Shown in pieces: positions 1 to 5,888 of a stretch of 10,172 bases of DNA (position 1 is its first letter; each line of letters opens with the position of its first letter). The position numbers and the translations under genes are program-made. Source of the stretch: CAZJHX01 sp964545715. Its GTDB lineage: Bacteria; Myxococcota_A; UBA9042; GCA-2863065. The notes under the pieces were generated by a model. That model was not told the origin of the DNA and did no database searches. It saw only the letters and a program-made list of their open reading frames with translations. The stretch is taken from contig CAZJHX010000254.1 in NCBI GenBank assembly GCA_964545715.1, positions 1 through 10,172 of the forward strand, in the 5' to 3' direction.

Positions 1-140
1 CCTGCAAGGGCTCCGGCTCGTGCAAGGGCTCCGGCTCGTGCAAGGGCTCCGGCTCCTGCAAGGGCTCCGGTTCCTGCAAGGGCTCCGGTTCCTGCAAGGG
101 CTCCGGTGGCTGCAAAAGCCAGGGCGGCTGCGGCATGTAA
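1..140 (+). CDS. C-terminal end of a CKGSGS-repeat, Cys/Gly-rich protein (5'-partial)
   Basis: Reading from base 3, the frame gives five CKGSGS units, one CKGSGG unit, then CKSQGGCGM and a TAA stop at 138-140. The gene starts outside the window. Every unit carries one Cys followed by Lys, and differences between DNA copies are silent except in the last unit, so this is the coding frame. The alternative frame from base 20 (MQGLRL repeats) only mirrors the DNA period. The tail resembles, in composition only, low-complexity Cys/Gly/Lys peptides such as the bufferin/HvfA precursors modified by MNIO (DUF692) enzymes, and also Gly-Cys tails of unknown function; the EGKCG motif of bufferins is not present. 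A metal-binding or post-translationally modified tail is an inference. No partner gene is visible because the upstream side is cut off. Confidence 0.75.
   Translation, partial: CKGSGSCKGSGSCKGSGSCKGSGSCKGSGSCKGSGGCKSQGGCGM
3..110 (+). repeat. Six tandem 18-bp units coding for CKGSGS
   Basis: Six direct copies of TGCAAGGGCTCCGGYTCS start at 3, 21, 39, 57, 75 and 93. Variants run in order: copies 1-2 end GGCTCG, copy 3 ends GGCTCC, copies 4-5 end GGTTCC and copy 6 ends GGTGGC. Identical neighbours point to recent duplication or slippage. The two bases before copy 1 fit the end of another unit, so the array probably continues to the left of the window. Confidence 0.93.
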
Positions 141-145
141 AAGGT

Positions 146-175
146 TTGGAGCTCGGCGCTCATGCCGAGCTCCAA
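146..175. terminator. Bidirectional terminator hairpin between convergent genes
   Basis: TTGGAGCTCGGC (146-157) and GCCGAGCTCCAA (164-175) are perfect inverted copies: a 12-bp stem with a 6-nt loop. It sits 5 bp after the stop of the plus-strand repeat gene and 13 bp after the stop of the minus-strand FHA gene. Read on the minus strand the stem is followed by ACCTTTT, a modest T tract; on the plus strand it is followed by CTTCCTT. It most likely ends both transcripts. Confidence 0.75.
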
Positions 176-188
176 CTTCCTTCCCAAG

Positions 189-1685
189 CTAGAGCTGTGC
201 CCGCACTGCAGCCACGGCGTCGCCCGCTTCGTGAGTGGCGCGGATGTCTAAGTAAAACCAGACCAGCAAAGCCGCGAAGTAGGTGCTCATCAGGGGCTCC
301 CACAGCGCGTTGAACAAGATAGCCAGGTACGGGCCGACGAACGGGATGATCCCGAACACGAAGCCGATGACAAAGCCGACGATGCCGAACGCGACGGAGA
401 CCAGGATCGTCGCGAAGATCAGGCGCCTGCCGTCCTTTTCAAACAGGTCCAGGCATCGGCGGTTGATATCGAGCCCACGTCGCCCTTCACCCCAGTACAC
501 GGGGTAGATGAAGGCGCCCAGCGCTGCGGCTCCCAGGATGATGGCAAAGATCCCGATCCCCGCCGTAATCCCGGCGAAGAGCACTGCCAGGACGAACACC
601 TTGATGTCGTCCAGCGGCTTCATGAGGGCGTCGCGAATGCTGATCTCGCTCCCGGTCGCGGCGTGCAGCAAATACAGGTAGGCGGCGGAGAGCGCAAAGA
701 TGTGGGCGATGGACGCGAGCCCCGCGACCAGCGACGTGAGAAACGCCAGCGCCGTGATCAGGGTCCCCAGAATTTGGAAGACCGCAAGCACGCCCGCTAC
801 AGCCAACAGCGGCAGCGTCGCGACCTTGATATGCGGCAGCAGCAGGTCGATCCCAGCCTGCCCGGCCTCTTTGGCGTCATCCATCGTCGGGGCGCCGTCT
901 TTCCAGTTCTTCAGCACGTCCAGAACCGCCGCCAGCGCACCCATGAACAGGTCCTTCAGCGCGCCGAATCCCTCCTCTCCATTGGCGACTGGCGCTCCTT
1001 TGGAGTGGGCGCCATGCCGCGCGGCTGCGGCCGCCTGCATCGCGTCGGAGTCCATGATCCGGGGCAGGTTCTTTGGTCCGGAACTTTTTGATTTCTTTTT
1101 CTTTTTCTTCTTCTTGGCTTTTGGCTCCGCCGCCGGCTCAGGGGCCGGGGGGGCCTTAGCCGCGCTTTCGGCCCAGTCGTCCGCCTGAGGCTCCTGGGTG
1201 GTGTTGTCGAACTGTGCGTACTCATCCGCACCATCGTCCCAACTGTCGTCGCTTGCGTACCCGTCCGGGGCCGGGGCCGGGGCCGGTGCCGCACCACCCA
1301 TCTTGCGGCCCAGCGCCTGGTGCAGCTGCTCGGCGTTCAGCATCTGGGTTCGCTCGTCCTCTTCCTCTTCGGGGATATCGATGGCCCGAACGGTCACCTG
1401 CACGGCCCCGACGTGCACCGCATCGCCGACGTTGAGCGCGATAGTGCCCTCGATCCGCTGGTAATCGGCTGTGTGGCAGCCATTGCTCGACCCCAGGTCG
1501 GCAAAGGTCAGCTCCTCGCCCCGGATTCGCAGCTCCGCATGCTGGGCCGACACAGAGGTGTGGGAGAGCCGTATATTGCAGGTCTTTTTGCGCCCGATGA
1601 CGACGCGCGCCACGTCGAAGGTCCGAGTCTCAGGCTCGGCGTCCGGCTCGCGGATCGTGAGCGTGAAGGTCGTTTGGTCGGACAT
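189..1685 (-). CDS. FHA domain protein with Lys-rich linker and multi-pass membrane C-terminus
   Basis: A 498-residue protein. Residues about 5-102 form an FHA phosphothreonine-binding domain with the expected motifs: VIGR at 29-32, SAQH at 46-49 and DLGSSNG at 63-69. An acidic stretch with ERTQML (111-116) follows, then an Ala/Pro/Asp-rich disordered linker (about 131-190), then a nearly pure lysine run (about 189-199). Residues about 287-340, 362-397 and 422-478 hold several hydrophobic helices resembling Yip1/DUF4013-like bacterial membrane domains; I cannot name that family firmly. The FHA domain should lie in the cytoplasm and could recruit a protein phosphorylated by a Ser/Thr kinase, and the TQ motif could be a phospho-site; both are inference. 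The ATG at 1685 has only a weak GGGG upstream. It follows the caspase gene by 87 bp and may be read from it or from its own promoter. Confidence 0.9.
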   Translation of the reverse strand: MSDQTTFTLTIREPDAEPETRTFDVARVVIGRKKTCNIRLSHTSVSAQHAELRIRGEELTFADLGSSNGCHTADYQRIEGTIALNVGDAVHVGAVQVTVRAIDIPEEEEDERTQMLNAEQLHQALGRKMGGAAPAPAPAPDGYASDDSWDDGADEYAQFDNTTQEPQADDWAESAAKAPPAPEPAAEPKAKKKKKKKKSKSSGPKNLPRIMDSDAMQAAAAARHGAHSKGAPVANGEEGFGALKDLFMGALAAVLDVLKNWKDGAPTMDDAKEAGQAGIDLLLPHIKVATLPLLAVAGVLAVFQILGTLITALAFLTSLVAGLASIAHIFALSAAYLYLLHAATGSEISIRDALMKPLDDIKVFVLAVLFAGITAGIGIFAIILGAAALGAFIYPVYWGEGRRGLDINRRCLDLFEKDGRRLIFATILVSVAFGIVGFVIGFVFGIIPFVGPYLAILFNALWEPLMSTYFAALLVWFYLDIRATHEAGDAVAAVRAQL

Positions 1686-1750
1686 GAGTGCGCCCCGTTA
1701 GCGTTGACTGTCGAAGATTGCCTGCTGAGCGTAACGGCCCTCGACACGAC

Positions 1751-1756
1751 TGTATA
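1751..1756 (-). promoter_or_regulatory. Possible -10 box inside a small palindrome upstream of the FHA gene
   Basis: The minus strand reads TATACA here, inside CGACTATACAGTCG (1747-1760), a dyad with 5-bp arms and a 4-nt centre. It lies about 65 bp upstream of the FHA start. No good -35 is seen at 16-18 bp. It could be a promoter, an operator or only a small hairpin. Confidence 0.2.
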
Positions 1757-1758
1757 GT

Positions 1759-1785
1759 CGCCGAATTGGGCACTAGAATTCGGCG
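1759..1785 (-). terminator. Hairpin straddling the caspase stop codon
   Basis: CGCCGAATT (1759-1767) and AATTCGGCG (1777-1785) are perfect inverted copies with a 9-nt loop; the TAG stop of the caspase gene (1773-1775) is in the loop. No T tract follows on the minus strand, so it is either a weak terminator or a 3'-end-protecting hairpin for the sigma/anti-sigma/caspase transcript. Confidence 0.45.
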
Positions 1786-3302
1786 CCGACGCTGAGCTCC
1801 AGGCTCCCTTCCAGTCTAAAGGCCAGCGCCTCGGCTTCTCTGCGGACGAAGCCGGCGGCGCTGAGATCCGTCCGCACAAACCACGGATATTTCAGCAGAA
1901 ATGTGTAGCCCACACCCACCGTGGGGCCGGCCGCTGCGCCCGCGCGATCCAGGCTCACAGGGACGCCGGTCTGGGCCAGGGTGTCCGCATCCAGCCGCTC
2001 CAGCTCCTGGGACACGTATCGCCAGGCCACGCCGCCGCTGAGATCCAGCCCGCCGACCACGTTGAATTGGGCCAACAGGTCGCCGCCAACCCACTGCTCC
2101 GTCACGGCGTAGGCGGCGTCATTGCGCGCGGTGCGCCCGAGATCCACGCTGGCGCTGATCGACCACCACGCGATGCCGAAGCCGTATCGAGCTCGCACGC
2201 GCTGCGCAAACGCCGTGGCGTCCGTCACCATGGCGCCGTATCCGGCGTGCACGCGCTGATGCCAGATCTGCAGCTGTCCGCCCTTCTCCTTCAGCACTCG
2301 GATGGGAAACTCGTAGAAGCGCTCCGCCTTCGCCGTCTCAGTGGCCCGCGTCGTCACCTTGAACGCGTACGCCCCGCTCTGCCCAGCGGTGCGCCGATGG
2401 ACCAGGTAGCGCCCCGCCGGCACCGGCAGGGTCGTCGGCCGCGTCGGATCCGACCACACCTCCGCCATCAGCGCGCCCGAGGGCCGCTGGTACACCAGAT
2501 AGTGTGCGTCGGCCCCTTTCGGAAGGATGATCCGCGCGTTGTCCGGCCGCGTGCGCGTCAGGATCAGCTCGCCGGCACCCTCGATGTCCACCGCGCGCGT
2601 CGGGTGCATCACGTTGGCCGTGCCCTCAGCGGATCGCCGCGTGGTCTGCCGCGCCGCGTACTTGAACGCCTCGTTGAGGCTGATGCGCCCATCCTTGTCG
2701 TAGTCGGCCGCACCCCGCAGCGCCGTCAGCAGGTAGTGGGTGAACACCGCCCCTTGCAGCTCCTCGGACTCCTGCGACGCCTCACCCACGCCGGAGCTGT
2801 TGACCGCGACCACGCCTTTGATGCCAGGCGGCGCCTCCATCCGGATCGCAAACTGGCCGCGCACCAGCCCCTTGCGCCTGATGTCCCGCTCCGTGCGGCA
2901 TGCATCGATCACCGTCACCCGCAGCTGCGCCGGCACCGTCGCCAGGGCCGTCTCCAGCGCGCTCAGCGGCAGCCGCTCGCCCATCAGGTGCAGGTCGTCG
3001 CTGTCGCCGTGTCCGCTGTAATAGAAGAAGAACGTGACGTCCTCGCGCCGATGCTTGCGCGCCAGCCCGGCGGCCTTGGCGATGGCGCCCTTCAGCTCGC
3101 GCGCCGTCGCTCCCTTGACCACGATCCGGTGATCGGCGGTCAGCACCCGCGCATACCGCCCGGCATCGCGCTCGGCGTACTTCAGGTCCAGCTCGCCGGG
3201 CAGCCCCCGGTTGGCGCCGGCGGCGACCAGAATCCGCACCGTGGCCGCATCCGCGCAGGGCGCCAGCATGAGCAAGCACACCAATAACAAGGTCGCTCTC
3301 AC
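1773..3302 (-). CDS. Exported caspase-fold (C14-type) peptidase with EF-hand loop and C-terminal barrel-like domain
   Basis: A 509-residue protein from a GTG at 3302. Residues 1-20 are a signal peptide ending around ADA/A. Residues about 21-225 are the caspase-like domain: catalytic His in YYSGHGD (His98) and catalytic Cys in VIDACR (Cys135), both in normal context for bacterial caspase-like peptidases. DYDKDGRISLNE (200-211) is a full EF-hand calcium loop. Residues about 240-335 look like a beta-sandwich. Residues about 340-509 alternate hydrophobic and polar residues and end in Phe, as outer-membrane beta-barrels do. The frame stays open upstream to 3917, but that part runs through the anti-sigma gene in another frame. 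The GTG is preferred because it overlaps the anti-sigma stop by 4 bp (GTGA) and yields a clean signal peptide. Cleavage specificity is not known. Confidence 0.9.
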   Translation of the reverse strand: MRATLLLVCLLMLAPCADAATVRILVAAGANRGLPGELDLKYAERDAGRYARVLTADHRIVVKGATARELKGAIAKAAGLARKHRREDVTFFFYYSGHGDSDDLHLMGERLPLSALETALATVPAQLRVTVIDACRTERDIRRKGLVRGQFAIRMEAPPGIKGVVAVNSSGVGEASQESEELQGAVFTHYLLTALRGAADYDKDGRISLNEAFKYAARQTTRRSAEGTANVMHPTRAVDIEGAGELILTRTRPDNARIILPKGADAHYLVYQRPSGALMAEVWSDPTRPTTLPVPAGRYLVHRRTAGQSGAYAFKVTTRATETAKAERFYEFPIRVLKEKGGQLQIWHQRVHAGYGAMVTDATAFAQRVRARYGFGIAWWSISASVDLGRTARNDAAYAVTEQWVGGDLLAQFNVVGGLDLSGGVAWRYVSQELERLDADTLAQTGVPVSLDRAGAAAGPTVGVGYTFLLKYPWFVRTDLSAAGFVRREAEALAFRLEGSLELSVGAEF

Positions 3303-4009
3303 GGGTCGCCGGCCCACGTGAGCTCCATGACCGCCAGGCCGTCGAACCGAGAGCTGTCTGTGGTCCGGCGTTTCACGGCCGCAGCTAATTGGTCCGGTGA
3401 TCCGACCAATATCCAGCCCCGGGTCGGCTCCTCCGTGACGAAGAGCGCGTCGCCCGCCAGGACGTGTACTCCGGCCGGCAGCGTGTCCGTCATCAGCGGC
3501 GTCCAGGTGCCGTCGCGCTCCAGCACACCCACCGCCACATGGCCCGCCTCGGTCAGCGTCAGCTCCACGCGGATGCCGTCGCCCGGCCTCAACGCAAGCG
3601 TGCCCGAGCGGCGCGACTGGCCGCTGTCCCGCAGCAGAATCACGCCCACTTTGGCGTCGCCCATGAAGCGGATCACGTCGGGCTTGTCCTCCGGGGGCGT
3701 CGGCTTCTCTGCGGGGCCGCGCATCATGACGATCAACACCGCAGCGGCCGCCAGCGCCGGCGCCAGCGCCCACCACCACCGTGACGTCGGCTTCGGCGTC
3801 GCATGCGCGCGATTGAGCTCCGCCGCGATCGCGGGACGTGACAGAAAGGCGGCCGCGCTCTCCTCCTTCAGAAAAGCGTCGCCGGCCTCCTCCAGCTGGC
3901 TGACGTGGTGCTGACATGTGCTGCAGCCCTCGATGTGGCGTCCGATCTCGTCGGGTTGTCGCTCAGTGTACCAGCCCTCGAGCTGGATGGCCGACGGATG
4001 CTCGCTCAT
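3299..4009 (-). CDS. Single-pass zinc-type anti-sigma factor with periplasmic sensor-like domain
   Basis: A 236-residue protein. Near the N-terminus is the zinc anti-sigma signature H-x3-C-x2-C (His25, Cys29, Cys32), which in this family binds the partner ECF sigma factor in the cytoplasm. Residues about 78-96 (after a WWW) form one membrane helix, followed by a Pro/charged stretch. Residues about 112-236 should be periplasmic and look beta-rich, with GDGIRVELTL and GHVAVGVLERDG similar in style to DUF4384-type domains that often travel with caspase-like genes; this match is by eye. The ATG overlaps the sigma stop in ATGA and has a good GAGGGGAG site just upstream. The stop overlaps the caspase start. 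Its position between the two makes it the likely inhibitor of the sigma factor and a possible target of the caspase. Confidence 0.9.
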   Translation of the reverse strand: MSEHPSAIQLEGWYTERQPDEIGRHIEGCSTCQHHVSQLEEAGDAFLKEESAAAFLSRPAIAAELNRAHATPKPTSRWWWALAPALAAAAVLIVMMRGPAEKPTPPEDKPDVIRFMGDAKVGVILLRDSGQSRRSGTLALRPGDGIRVELTLTEAGHVAVGVLERDGTWTPLMTDTLPAGVHVLAGDALFVTEEPTRGWILVGSPDQLAAAVKRRTTDSSRFDGLAVMELTWAGDP

Positions 4010-4530
4010 GGATCGCTCCCCTCTGTCGCTCCAACGAGCTGGTCCGCCCGCTTTCTAATGCGCACCAGGCGCGTGTGGATGGTCTGTCGCGACCACCCGA
4101 GCTCCTCACCGATCTCGCGATGGCTCATGCCGTCCACAAACGCCATCACCGCGATGGCCCGGTCCTTGGCGTCCAGCGCATCCAGAATTCGCATCGCCGC
4201 GTCACGCACCACCACGTCCACGCTGGTGTGTGGTGGGGCCGGGCCGTCCAGGGTCATCGCTCTGTTCTGGGCGTCCCGCTCGCTGCGCTGCTTGCGGCGC
4301 TTCAGCAGGTCGAAGCAGCACCGATCCGCCAGCCGGTAGAGCCATCGCAGCTTCGACGTGGCGTCCCGATAACGCGCACCGTGCCGGATCAGCTTCACAA
4401 ATGCCTCTTGAAACGCGTCGTCCGCCAGCGCGTCGTTGCGCAGGATCACCCGGCAGCGGCGCAGCAGCAGGGCGCCGTAAGTGCGATAGGCGTGTGCGAC
4501 CTCCGCCTCCGACAACGGACGTGGCTTCAT
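4006..4530 (-). CDS. ECF-type RNA polymerase sigma-70 factor
   Basis: A 174-residue protein, the usual size for ECF sigma factors. Region 2 spans about 12-82 with ADDAFQEAFVKL and the WLYRLADRCCFDLLKRR core and -10 binding part. A 35-residue linker follows, then region 4 (about 118-165) with the helix-turn-helix HREIGEELGWSRQTIHTRL that reads the -35 element. There is no sign of region 1 or 3. The open frame extends far upstream to 5544, but that is the shadow of the CxxCH gene. ATG at 4530 is chosen because region 2 begins normally there and TACAGT lies 7 nt upstream. A TTG about 33 nt further upstream in frame is possible. The stop overlaps the anti-sigma start by 4 bp, so the two are translationally coupled. 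Confidence 0.93.
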   Translation of the reverse strand: MKPRPLSEAEVAHAYRTYGALLLRRCRVILRNDALADDAFQEAFVKLIRHGARYRDATSKLRWLYRLADRCCFDLLKRRKQRSERDAQNRAMTLDGPAPPHTSVDVVVRDAAMRILDALDAKDRAIAVMAFVDGMSHREIGEELGWSRQTIHTRLVRIRKRADQLVGATEGSDP

Positions 4531-4537
4531 ACCGACG

Positions 4538-4571
4538 ACTGTAGACCTGCTCCGCAACCATCGCGAGTTCC
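4538..4571 (-). promoter_or_regulatory. Candidate autoregulated ECF promoter of the sigma/anti-sigma/caspase operon
   Basis: On the minus strand GGAACTC (4571-4565), a 17-nt spacer and GGTCTAC (4547-4541) resemble the GGAAC/GTC -35 and -10 elements used by many ECF sigma factors, which often drive their own genes. TACAGT (4543-4538) overlaps the -10 and also fits the TANNNT housekeeping form. The start codon is only 7 nt further on, so the transcript would be leaderless or nearly so. The spacer is a little longer than in the E. coli sigma-E promoters I recall. Confidence 0.5.
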
Positions 4572-4576
4572 TCCCG

Positions 4577-4604
4577 GATTGGGCCGGCGCGGCCCGGCTC
4601 AATC
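4577..4604 (-). terminator. Hairpin straddling the stop codon of the CxxCH protein gene
   Basis: Inverted arms 4577-4587 and 4594-4604 form an 11-position stem around a 6-nt loop, with one imperfect pair (G-U read on plus, A-C on minus). The TGA stop (4599-4601) lies in one arm. No T tract follows. It probably ends the upstream envelope operon just before the sigma promoter, similar to the hairpin at 1759-1785. Confidence 0.45.
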
Positions 4605-5888
4605 GCGCAAACTCAGCAGCGCCGGCGACGTCAGGACCGCGAGAATGGCCGCGCGCGGGCCCGAGGCCGCCGCCTTGACCAGCACCGCCGCGGTCGCATC
4701 GTCCAGCACCTTCCACGACTCGCCTGTGAAGTCCTCCCAGGCCGTCCTGGCCATGCACGCCTCGAAGCCGCCGCCGCGCTCGATGTAGCCCTCGATGACG
4801 AAGCTGGGCCCCGACCCGGTCTCCCCAAACACGTGACCCACCTGCGACCGCTCGGGCTCGCTGAAGAACCCGCCGTCGTCCCAGCCAAAGAGCGCGGAGC
4901 CGATGTTGTCCATGCCGTAATGGCACTCGGCGCACTGCAGCTCGTCGCTGTGGGACAGGGTCAGCTCGTCGTGGTCCTCGTTGATGAACTCGCTGAGGTT
5001 GCTGGTGTTCAGCGTGCCGTCCACGTCCTTGCACAGCAGCTTCTCGGTCAGCGCGCGCACCCGCGACCGGAAGTTGTTGAAGCGAAACAAGAACGCGTGG
5101 CTGGTCACCACACCCGCGCGCTCGGGGCCCTCGGGGTATTCGCCCTCGGCCCAGCCGCTCATCGGCAGCGCGGCCATCCGCTGCCAGTCCTCTTCGGTCG
5201 GCAGCTCGGCCAGCGCGGCGATGGTCTGGTTGTACAGATAGAAGTGGAACATGGGCCGGTTGCCGTAAAACGTGTCGCCGCCCAGCAGCTCGAACCAGGA
5301 CCAGTCGTCCGCATACGCGTGCACCGCCCGGTGGCTGAACTCGCTGGTGATGTCCGCGGACAGCCGGGGCAGCACCGACGCCGGCGCGCAGGCGATCTGC
5401 TTGGGGCCGCACCCGCAGCTGCCGAACTCGAACTCGCCGTACTGAAAGCACATCAGCTCGTTGTTGGCCTCCGGACACATCAGGATCGTCTTGCCCTCGT
5501 CCAACCACCACGCCTCGGCCTGAACCGCCATCGCGGGGTCGCACGGTTCCAGCGCCTCCAGCTGATACACGCCGTCATCGTCGGGCAGCAGCACCGAGAT
5601 CTCCTCATACAACGGGATATCGCGTGCAAAGCCGAACTGGTCGTGAAAGTAACGTTGGATGCGCTCGCGGTGGTTGTCCGAGTCGAGCCACTGATCGACA
5701 AGCTGCGCCACGGTGACGTCGCCTTTGGCCAGCGCCCGCGCCTCGGCCACGGTGGGCGAGTGATCGGTCACGGCAAACGACGCAAAGCGCAGCTTGGCCA
5801 CGGTGTCGGGTGTCTGTGGGGCGACCGCCCAGGCGGAGGTCGCGATCAGCAGGCTCAGGATAATCAGGTTCTTAGGCGCGCAGCTCAT
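4599..5888 (-). CDS. Exported DUF1588-like protein with one CxxCH heme-type motif
   Basis: A 429-residue protein with a signal peptide (1-21, cut near AWA/V). Residues about 28-95 resemble the N-terminal part of planctomycete-type DUF1592/DUF1549 proteins. Residues 110-170 carry several Cys (116, 138, 147, 158, 160, 167) that could form disulfides. ERAGVVTSHAFLFRFNN (256-272) followed by KLLC recalls DUF1588, where such a stretch precedes a cytochrome-like CxxCH. Here CAECHYGMDNIGSALFGWD (319-337) matches that element, so heme c attachment at 319-323 is likely. The assignment is by motif only; the protein is shorter than full DUF1592/1588/1585 proteins. The ATG at 5888 has GGAGG 6 nt upstream and overlaps the end of the DUF1501 gene by 17 bp, so the two are coupled. 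Role: probably periplasmic electron transfer or binding; substrate unknown. Confidence 0.82.
   Translation of the reverse strand: MSCAPKNLIILSLLIATSAWAVAPQTPDTVAKLRFASFAVTDHSPTVAEARALAKGDVTVAQLVDQWLDSDNHRERIQRYFHDQFGFARDIPLYEEISVLLPDDDGVYQLEALEPCDPAMAVQAEAWWLDEGKTILMCPEANNELMCFQYGEFEFGSCGCGPKQIACAPASVLPRLSADITSEFSHRAVHAYADDWSWFELLGGDTFYGNRPMFHFYLYNQTIAALAELPTEEDWQRMAALPMSGWAEGEYPEGPERAGVVTSHAFLFRFNNFRSRVRALTEKLLCKDVDGTLNTSNLSEFINEDHDELTLSHSDELQCAECHYGMDNIGSALFGWDDGGFFSEPERSQVGHVFGETGSGPSFVIEGYIERGGGFEACMARTAWEDFTGESWKVLDDATAAVLVKAAASGPRAAILAVLTSPALLSLRD

Noticed and set aside
3..110. CRISPR array
   Set aside because: Units are contiguous, 18 bp, in frame and without spacers; they code for CKGSGS.
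20..313. Open frame beginning MQGLRLVQGLRLL on the plus strand
   Set aside because: It is the 18-bp repeat read in the wrong frame and then runs through the terminator hairpin into the antisense of the FHA gene.
2067..3287. 406-residue plus-strand frame over the caspase gene
   Set aside because: Antisense shadow, His/Arg/Gln-rich, no domain; the minus strand has clear catalytic motifs.
3240..3302. Lipoprotein signal (LAPC) in the caspase N-terminus
   Set aside because: Proline before the Cys does not fit a lipobox; a standard signal peptidase site (ADA/A) follows directly.
3303..3917. N-terminal extension of the caspase protein to 714 residues
   Set aside because: The added part overlaps the anti-sigma gene in another frame, is Arg/Gly-rich shadow sequence and would bury the signal peptide.
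4202..4561. Minus-strand frame starting MVAEQVYS with a strong GGGAGGAA site upstream
   Set aside because: The ribosome site is attractive, but the frame runs through the sigma gene out of register and gives a Pro/Arg-rich peptide. The GGAAC in this site is better read as an ECF -35 element. A short leader peptide cannot be fully excluded.
4531..5544. Long N-terminal extension of the sigma factor (512 residues)
   Set aside because: It is antiparallel-free shadow coding over the CxxCH protein gene, Arg/Gly-rich and without family features; ECF factors are about 170-200 residues.
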